Source: Phytoseiulus persimilis
Lineage: Eukaryota > Arthropoda > Arachnida > Mesostigmata > Phytoseiidae
Reading direction: 5' to 3'
Length of the DNA stretch: 64,000 nt
NCBI GenBank assembly: GCA_037576195.1
Contig: CM075103.1
Location: 25,566,723 to 25,630,722, forward strand
In this document: one piece after another, positions 50,601 through 59,600 of the stretch
Position numbering within the stretch: position 1 is the first letter of the stretch
How the letters are laid out: each line of letters opens with the position of its first letter
Position numbers and translations under genes: made by a program
Notes under the pieces: generated by a model
Told to the model about the DNA's origin: nothing
The model's input: the letters and a program-made list of their open reading frames with translations, nothing else
Database searches by the model: none

Positions 50601-53600
50601 CATGAGTCGTCATGATCACTCACTCGCAACAGGGGCGTCGCTTTCCATCGGGAAACAGCAAGCCTCAGGTCTTCATTTTTCTGCACAGAATCCAAGAACA
50701 AAACCAAGTGCATCGATTCGCTTTTTCATCCGGAGTCTCCTTGTCCTCCTTCTACTTTTCGAAAGCAACACCTTGACTTTTGTTTTTTGGCTTCCGAGGA
50801 ACTGGTTTTCCTTAATGTTTTTCTAGGAGCAGACGTTCTTTAGGTGTCTAACCCGTCCTCATAGTGTTTCGAGATGTTCCAAGAGATGAGCTGTCAATGT
50901 TTCGTCCACCCGACTCAGCTGTCGAGATGATTTGCTCAAGGTTGATGTCGAGATTGTTGCGGTTTACCATAAACCGAAACTGAGTGACGATGCGAAAAAA
51001 GCAACAGAAGAGAGGGAGGGGGAAATGTGAAATTTCCGTTGAGTCAATTCACGGCTTCTTGAGCAAGCAGAAAGCGTACTGTTGCGGATCTCAAATCATC
51101 CTGGAATCTTGGAATCTCCACGTTCGGTTAACGATTCTCAATGTCACCTCGTTTGTTTCCATTCTGATTCTGTTTCCACCTCGATTGCCGCCTACGTTCA
51201 GCGCGATCATTATTGATTTGATCCCCGCCGATATTTAGCCGATTTTCAAATTGGTTCAACCCTGTGTCATATCATCGCAGTTCAGAGTAAACGAAATCTC
51301 CAACGGTTCTGAGTTTATTTGCCGCTACCAGGCGACCATCAGGCTTCCCCAGGCCGTTTTTCCACGCGTTCTTTTCAATCCATCGAAACGGTTGTTATCA
51401 TGGCTTCAGTTTTTGCCTGGTCCAAGTCGGGCTGCTCAAAATTATATCCTCTATCTCTATATCTATCTTTGCATGAACGGATGGTATGGCGATTGGTCGA
51501 CACTCATCTAGACTGTGAGTGAGACGGGTTGTTGTTTCACTCGTGTGAGTGCTTTTAGCGCTCTACGCTGCCGCCGCCGCGCCCCGCCGCCTCTAGCGGG
51601 AGCAGGTCAACACTGGCGGGCCGGCGAGCGGGTGACCGAGCGAGGGTTGCCACCCTGCGCTCGAGTCGGGAGTCTCCGGAACTGCGTAGAGATTTGGAGG
51701 ATCGCGAGAGAATTCATGTGTGGTTCACCCAGGTATCGCCGCAAGGACGTCCAAAGAGGAGGAATCGTCGGGACCAGGCGCCGAGGCTATGAGTTTCATA
51801 GAGAAGAAGGAGTACTTTGAAACTCTGGCGACGGAGACCGCCGAAGTTCTGTCACCGACCGGAGGTTCCGGCGACTTTGGCAGGAGACAGTCCCAGGAAC
51901 GTCAGATGACCAGCGCAATCGAAACAGTCGCTCAGGAGCCGGGCACGGCCCACGCGGTCAGCGTCGCCAGTCCTCGGGAAGAGCAGGACAGTGAGGCCAA
52001 GCCGCCGTCACCGCCTCAGGAGATCAAGAGGCTCCTGGTGAAGACTGTCGACGAAGGCCGGGAGGTCCAGGAGTTCGTCGACCTCATCAAGCAGGAAACG
52101 CAGTTGACCGAGACGATGCATCCAGAGTCGGAGAGAGGCGACGAAAGTCGGAGCGAACAACTCAAATTGGAGCATGCTGAAATTCAGGAGCAACCGGCTG
52201 GAGCCGAGACTTCCCCGTCCGCACCGCTCGAGCCCGAAAGGAAGGTCGACCTCGAAGGGACGAAGAGCAATCAATCCGCACGGCAATTGGATACGGCGAT
52301 GGAACAGAGCAAAGTCAAAGCAGGATCAGGAGTCGACAGTGACAAGGCCGACGAGGTATCCAGCGAGCTGCCTCAGGCCGAAACCAAGTTGAGCTCTGTG
52401 TTTGGAGAGAAACTCTTTCCCAGCGCGGCGGCCACCAAGGGAGAGGCTACGCTCCTCGATGAAGCCGCCCTGGAGAAGTTCACCGTTCACTCTGCAGAGG
52501 AGTTCACGCTGCAGCATAGCGAGGTGTCCACTAGCAAGACGGTCGTCATACAACAATCGAAGGACTCACTGGTCATGCAGGAAGAATCTCCGCAGAAAGA
52601 CTTCACCGGGTACGACATCGGGTCTTCACCCACGATGCTGGCCCACAAGGTCCAGATGCCGCTCACCCCGGAATTAGAACGCGACGACATGCTGCGCGTG
52701 GAGTACGCCTCGGAGGAGATCGGCTCCATCCAGATGGAGACCACCCACTCCATGGGTCAGCTTTCGCCCGAGGAGACCGACGAGGGGGAGGCCCACGACG
52801 TCACGAGTCCTGATGTGAGCGAAGCGCTTGAGGCTGAGGAAGTAGGCCAACACGCGGAAGGACTGAAAACTGATCTCGCTTCGGCCGTGGTCTCGGGGGG
52901 GATCGCCACTTCTACGCACACCTTTTCGGAACTTCGGGAGCAAACGTCCTCCGCGACACACGTCGTCAAGGCCGAGGACGAAGCCCTCCTCACGCGAGAG
53001 GTCGAACAGATCGCCCACGAACTCCAAGAACACGAGCACACTCTCGAGGAGGAACTCCCTCTGACCCCGGACGTGTCCGAGGACTCGGAGAGAGTCGCGC
53101 ACGCCCAAAGGGGCCCCACGAAGGAGGAACTCGAACACCGCGTCGAACAGATCGCTTTCTCCTCGCCCGAAGAACCGTCTTCGAGGAAGGATTTCGATCC
53201 CACTCAGAGGAGCACGAGTCCCGAAGCTCTCGACAACGATGAAGTCGAGCCGAGATCCGCCGTCAGCGAAGTCTCGGCGGCGGCCCCCCCGCGGCCCGAA
53301 GATGTTCTGTCCCCCGACGAGCTGAGCGTTGCGTCGTCGAAGGAGTTCGATGCGCAGCAGCGTGATCTTAGCCCGGACTCGGAGTACCCACCCGGCTCCC
53401 TTGACGCCGAGAAGACGACCGACGGAGCAGCAGGGACCGCCGACGACAGCGAGAGTCGCAAAGTCAGCTTGGAAACAGTTTCCAGTGATCTCACCAAGGA
53501 GGAGGAGCCCTCCGATTTCTCCAGATCGGAGCTTTCAGACCAGGTCACCCTGACGGAGGAGTACGATCTGACTCGATCCCCCACCATGAAAGCGCACGCG

Positions 53601-56600
53601 GTCAAGCTGACCGAAGAAGACGCCGATCGTCTCCTGCACGCGCAAGAATACGAAGAGGTTCTACGCGTGCAATCCCTGCTCGAGAGCAGTCCTCAGGCTG
53701 CAGAAGCCGAGAAGGCGCCTCAGCAGGAGGCGGCTCAACCCGAGCTCACGGTCCAGGAGAGCACACCGCTCCAGGAGTCAGCACCTCCGTCGGCGATTTC
53801 AGCCAGCCCCCAGGACTACGATGTCCGCAAATCGCCCACGATGAAAGCACATGCCGTGAAGCTCACGGAAGAAGACGCCGACCGTCTTCTCCACGCTGAA
53901 GAATACATGGAAGTGCTCCAACAGCAGAGCACCGAGCGTGGAGCTGAGGAGCACGAGGTCGCGGACACTGCTCCGATGTCGATCGGAGCCGCCCAGGCGA
54001 GTGGTTTCGATATCCGGACATCGCCAACAATGAGAGCGCACGCAGTTAAACTGACCGAGGGAGACGCCGATCGATTGCTGCACGCGGAGGAGTACCTCGA
54101 GGTTCTTCAGCAGCAGCAGCAGCAGCTTGAGGAACCTGGCTCCTACGACATTCGAACGTCGCCCACGATGCGCGCGCACGCGGCGTACCTAAGTGGCGGG
54201 GATTCTCATGAGCAGATGGAAGAGGTCCTCACGATCACTCAAGAAGAAACTGTTGTGACCCGCCAACACGAGACCCTGACCCCCGACGAGCCGAGCGTAT
54301 CGTCCTCGCCCAAGGACATCGACTACCACGCTCGAGGTTCAAGTCCCGAAGCGCTGTCGCCCGGTGAAGTCAAGCCACTCGGTACGATGAGTCAAGGTTT
54401 CACCGAGGTCACAACGACCACAGTGACGACATCGTCCGTCCAGGAATCGTCGAGCACTCCAGTGGACGAAGCCATGCCAAGACAGGACTTCGATCCCCAG
54501 CAGCGGGCCGAGAGCCCCGACCCCGAGGAGCTCATGGACCAGACCGAAGTCCCTCGCTTCACGATGAAGACCACGAAGACCGTCGTGGAAACCGTCGTTC
54601 TCCCGGAAACTGGCGGAGAGCCCGTCGTGACGAAAACGACGACAACGAAAGATGTCAAGTACACCGACCCGGAAGGCGTTGAGCATCAGATGCACAGTGT
54701 TGAGACCCTCGGAGAAGCGAAGGAGCAACAAAGCAGCAGTATTCCCAAAGACATTCCCCTGGCTCGAGCTCTGTCGGAAGAGCAATCCGAGACAGCCATC
54801 AGTGAGAGTTCCATGGTTGAGAGAGAACTTAGTCCAGAGCCGGAGGCCATGCAGGACATGCTGAAGGACTCGAGGACGACAATCGAGCTGCAGTTGCAGC
54901 AGCAGCAAAGTAGCACCACGCAGAGGTCGGCGCAGTGCGAAACGGCCGATGGCCGCCACGAGCTCGCGTCGCACGTTCAGTACCACCATCCCGACGTGGA
55001 GAAGATCTCCGAAGAAGTGAGATCCACCCACGAGAAGGCCTCGAGCCTCGTTCAGGAAGTTACCGAGAGGGCCGCGGAAATAGCGTCTCGGATGACGGCC
55101 GCCGCGGAGGCAGCCGCCGCAGCCATCCCGAGCAGGGACGCCGCAGGCCAGGATGAGGAGCGGACCTCGAGTCCGGACACCGAGAGCTTCATCGACCACG
55201 ACCGCGACCGCGCCCACGGCGCGGCCCGCGACATCATCGAGGAACTTGCCGAAGAAAACGACTCCGACGAAGATCGAGCACAACATAAGGAGAAGACGAT
55301 ACTACTCACGATGAACGACTTCAGTTCTTCGCTCGAAGAAGAAATCCTAGAGACCGGATCCGCAGATAGCCTCGACGTCGACGTCGAGGCCGAACGTCTG
55401 AACGCAACCTCCACTGAATCAAGCAATACAGTGCAAGAGAAGTTGCAAGAGGAATCCGAACAACAGCCCTCTGAAGTTTCGACATCAGCTTCTGCATCTG
55501 CAGCGGCGGTAGCAGCACCATTGGCTACAACCGCGCCATCAGCAGCAGCAGCTCTATCGTCAGGTAAACCACCTTCTCTCGTTATCTAAACAGTAGTGCT
55601 TTGAGTGATTGATGGTTTGAGTGAGCGATGGATGATTGTGGTGAGTCCTCCTTTTCGCCATCTGCATCGACGAGCTCCTTCTCCTCCTTCTCCTCGTAGT
55701 TATATCTCCTTTGCTAGGTCCGACATCAGAGCTCCTCTTCTTGAACCGTCAAGGCCCCTCGTTTTCTTGGAAAATTCTCCTGCGGGAGTTACGGTTTTTC
55801 CATCCTTTCCCCTAAGACTTCGACCGGCTCGCTCCTGTGGAACTCGTTTGGTCCTCACCGCGAGTCGCCGACCGGTCGGAAACCGATTTTACCAACTGGT
55901 TGTGGGCAGTTCGAACCTTCTTGCCTCTCGAACGCTCAACTTTTGAACCTCCGTGTGCACACAGAGCGCCGAGCGCGTGTGTGCTTTCTGTCGAAGCGTG
56001 AGTGAACGTCTGAGTTTCCGAAATTTTTTCGACTTAACGAAAAACGAAGACCACAAACGAATGGTGAGAATTTGTGTCTGCTGTGCACTGCGATTAGACA
56101 CCGATTCAACACCTCATCTAAAGCGCGATAAATCTGCTTCATAAACTCCTCAAGCCTATGTAAACAGTCACTAGCGCGTCAGCAAACCTCGCCGCGAAGA
56201 CGACTTTCTCCCTCGGTTCCGATTCTCCGAGAGTCGCGCGAGGACGGCTACGTTGTCGATGTGTGAAGCGAGCAACTCATCCACCGACTGTCGATTCCGG
56301 ACAGATTCATTGGACCTCGCAGCGGCGCACCGCTGAACATTCCTCATGGAGTCGTTGTGTGTCCGAGCCTCTAGGTACCTTGCCTGATAGATATCGTCGT
56401 AGACGTCCAGCTGGGTCCTAGCGAACATCGGGTGCAGTAGATGTAGAGCCTTCAGCTGGACGGACTGGGAACGTTTACTCGATCTGATTCGAACACGCCA
56501 ACCCTACGTCTACCCGCTGATCCATGATCATATCGTTGTCTGTTTGTCTGGATGTCTTCATTCATCGTACGAACGCAAAACAGTTTTTGGAATGGTCTAG

Positions 56601-59600
56601 GCACGTTCGTTTCGGTTATTCCGTGTCCGGCTGGCGATGGTACTGCCGCTTTCCTTGTGGCTCTCGAGAGAGCACTTCCACCCTCCTCCCCCCTCCGGTA
56701 CCGAAAGGGATCCCATTCCATCCCCTTCCCTTCCCTCCCCCATACGGCGCCCTTCGGCAGTTTCCCGCTCAGGAGGGGTGAGAGCTCTTCCGCGGGAGCG
56801 GTATTGCCCCTCCTCCATCCATAGTCCCCCCTCCGGAGCCGATTCCGCTCTCACATCGAGTCTCCCTTTGTCCTGATGGGGCGACCGCCTAGTAGAATTT
56901 TCCGAGTTCCGAACTCTTCGCTAAATTCCCTCCGCCCATTGTCGTCATCGTCATCATCACCATGGATAGTTGATTGACTGGTCGGCTGTTTGGTTCGAAG
57001 CCTGAGTTGTCTGCTGAACCACGTAATTCCTTTTGAGTACGAAACCCGTGCGTATATTTTGTTCGGACTCTCGGCCGATGCACTGTTTGAACCGAGATCG
57101 CGTTTGCTTGCGGAGAGCCCTCGATCGGTATGCGCGGAAAATCCGAGTTCAAGACGAAGGGGTCGAGCTCAGAGCTGATCTGGTCCAAAGAGAGACGCTT
57201 CCCCAATAAAAGAGCGCCCAGCGAAAACAGAGGAGCAAGTAGACGATTCGGGTTCTGAACCTTGTCCGCGATCGAGAGTAGGGACGAGTTGGTGTCAGAG
57301 GTCCATGTCGGGGGGACAGCGTCACATGAATGATGAACTGATCGATGTTTTCACAACAGAGCACGCTGCCGACGGTGGGCGCGGCGAGTCTTCTGAAGAA
57401 TCTAGCGGAAAGTACCCCATGTCAGTTCAAGAGCACCCGATGGCGTTTGAGAACGCAGCGTTCCGGGGGGACTCCGGCGCGGCGGACATTCGCCCAGGTG
57501 AGGAGCAGGACGATGACGAAGAGCATGGACAACCGTTCAGTATTCAGTCTTCGGTGGCGCACCTGAGCTCGAGCACTTTCACCGCAAGCGTCGAAACCCT
57601 GACAATCACTGATAACACGAACACGACTACCTCGACGACAACGACGACGACCAGCGGCAGCGACACGGTGATCCTGCAAGGCCTGTCGTCGAGGCAAGAG
57701 TCGAAGGACGAATCGACCATCTCTCAGGACATCACGCACTCGGCGTCCGACAGCGGCGACGAGGGCGCTGTCGACGGTGACGACGACGAGGACGACGACG
57801 ACCCCAAGGGCGGCGGCGTTCAGATGCGCGAGAAGAGGGACCAGAGTTCGTCGGACCAGAGCAAGCGTCAGAGCTATCTATCAGAAGGTTCCTCCGAGAA
57901 GGACTCGGAAAAACAAGCCCAAGTGCCCTCTACGTCCGAGCAGATCTCATCGGCAACCCACACGTCCGAGTACGAGACAGCGTCGCAAGGATCGAAGCTG
58001 ACGATATCGACCTCGTCCACGACCTACAAAACGGCGCACTCGTCGACGCAGTCCACCATCTCGGACGTCTCGGACCATTCCGCGAGCCATTTCTCCACGG
58101 CGACGATGGGACTCACCGGGGATCTGTCGGACGCGAGCGACACAATCCTGGAATCACCGATCGGACCCGCGGGCGATCGGCGCGAAGGACTCTGGGGCGT
58201 GGAATCACAACTACGACAACAGCAAGCGCTCGCACAGCATCAGCAGGCGGTGTATGAGGAGCGGCCGCAACAAGCTCACGCGCCGAGCTCACAGAAGCAG
58301 AGCCCCCCACGCGAATTGGCGCTCGGCGAAGCTCACCAGCCTGAAGAGAACACCAGTCCGATGGAAGAGCTGCTGCGGAGGTATCCTTACGGTCTTCCGA
58401 GCAGCGGCTTGGAGCCGGACGAGGAGGAAGCGGGCGGCTACGGCGAGGGCTGCGGCTGCGACAAGCCCGGAATGGGCGGAATGCTTAGGAAGAAGAGACT
58501 GAGTCCCATCCTGGACGACCACGGAAGCACTCCCGACGCGGACTCCTCCTCGATGAAGAGATCGCTAGGACGAGGCAGCGAACGAGACGACATGAGCGTG
58601 TGTTCTCTCCAAGAGTTTGAGCGGCTGGAGGCCGAGATGGCCGCCAGCAAAACCAGCGTTCCGTCGAGTCTCGAGTCGAGCAGCCAGCTGGCCGGAGGGC
58701 TGCCCTCGGCTCTGAGTTCGTCTCAGCAGCCGGCGGACTTCGAGCGACTCGAACGAGAAATGCAGCTAGAAAGCTTGAGTAGTCTCCAGTGCGAGAGTCG
58801 GTCGGGTATGGCCGTCATCCAGGAGCACGATATGTCTTCCTCTCAGTTCGGCCCACCCGGAGGCCAGACGGATGCGACCTCGCTTTCCGAGGACGAGTCG
58901 AGCACCGCCGCCACCGCCGTCACCACGACGGAAGTTTTACATCGGAGCTCTCTCGAACGCCACGAGGCACGTTCATCTTTCATCGCTGAGCAACGCAACG
59001 AGGAGCTCCTGGACAGCCTCATCGAGGAGATCGAGCACCAGCACCTCAAGCTGCACAAGGACGAAGCCGCCCACCTCGACGAGGACAAGGGCATCGAGCC
59101 GGACTCGCTCGGCCACGAGCAGACGCCCGATTTCCCCGATTCGTTGACCCAGTCGCGTGGAGAGGCGGCTCTGTACGATTCGTTGCACGAAGTCAAAGAC
59201 ATCGGCGAGTGGGATTCGTTTTACGAGGGCAGGGACGAAGTCGCCGAAATCGCTCAGCGTCCCGCCGAACAGCGTTCGACGTCTCTGTTCGGCGGCAGCA
59301 CCGGCGGAGGCGAACAACCGGACTCGGGTCTGTTCCACAGCGACGATGAGAGAGCCGCCGTCCCCCCGCAACGGCCGCAAGTGACGACGAGCAGCTCTTT
59401 AACAGCCCGTGGGCCTCTCCCGGCAGACTGCAAGCAAATTCCAGGTAGATTATTTATTTAGTGATTTCTTCTTCTCCTCTTCTACTTCGTTCCTTACCCA
59501 AGAGCACCTCACCTTCCACCGGCACAATCGCATCGTGCAGCTACAAATGAACGAATTGCCAGCTCATCATCGCAAACACTGACTGAGAGAGTCGGAGCGA

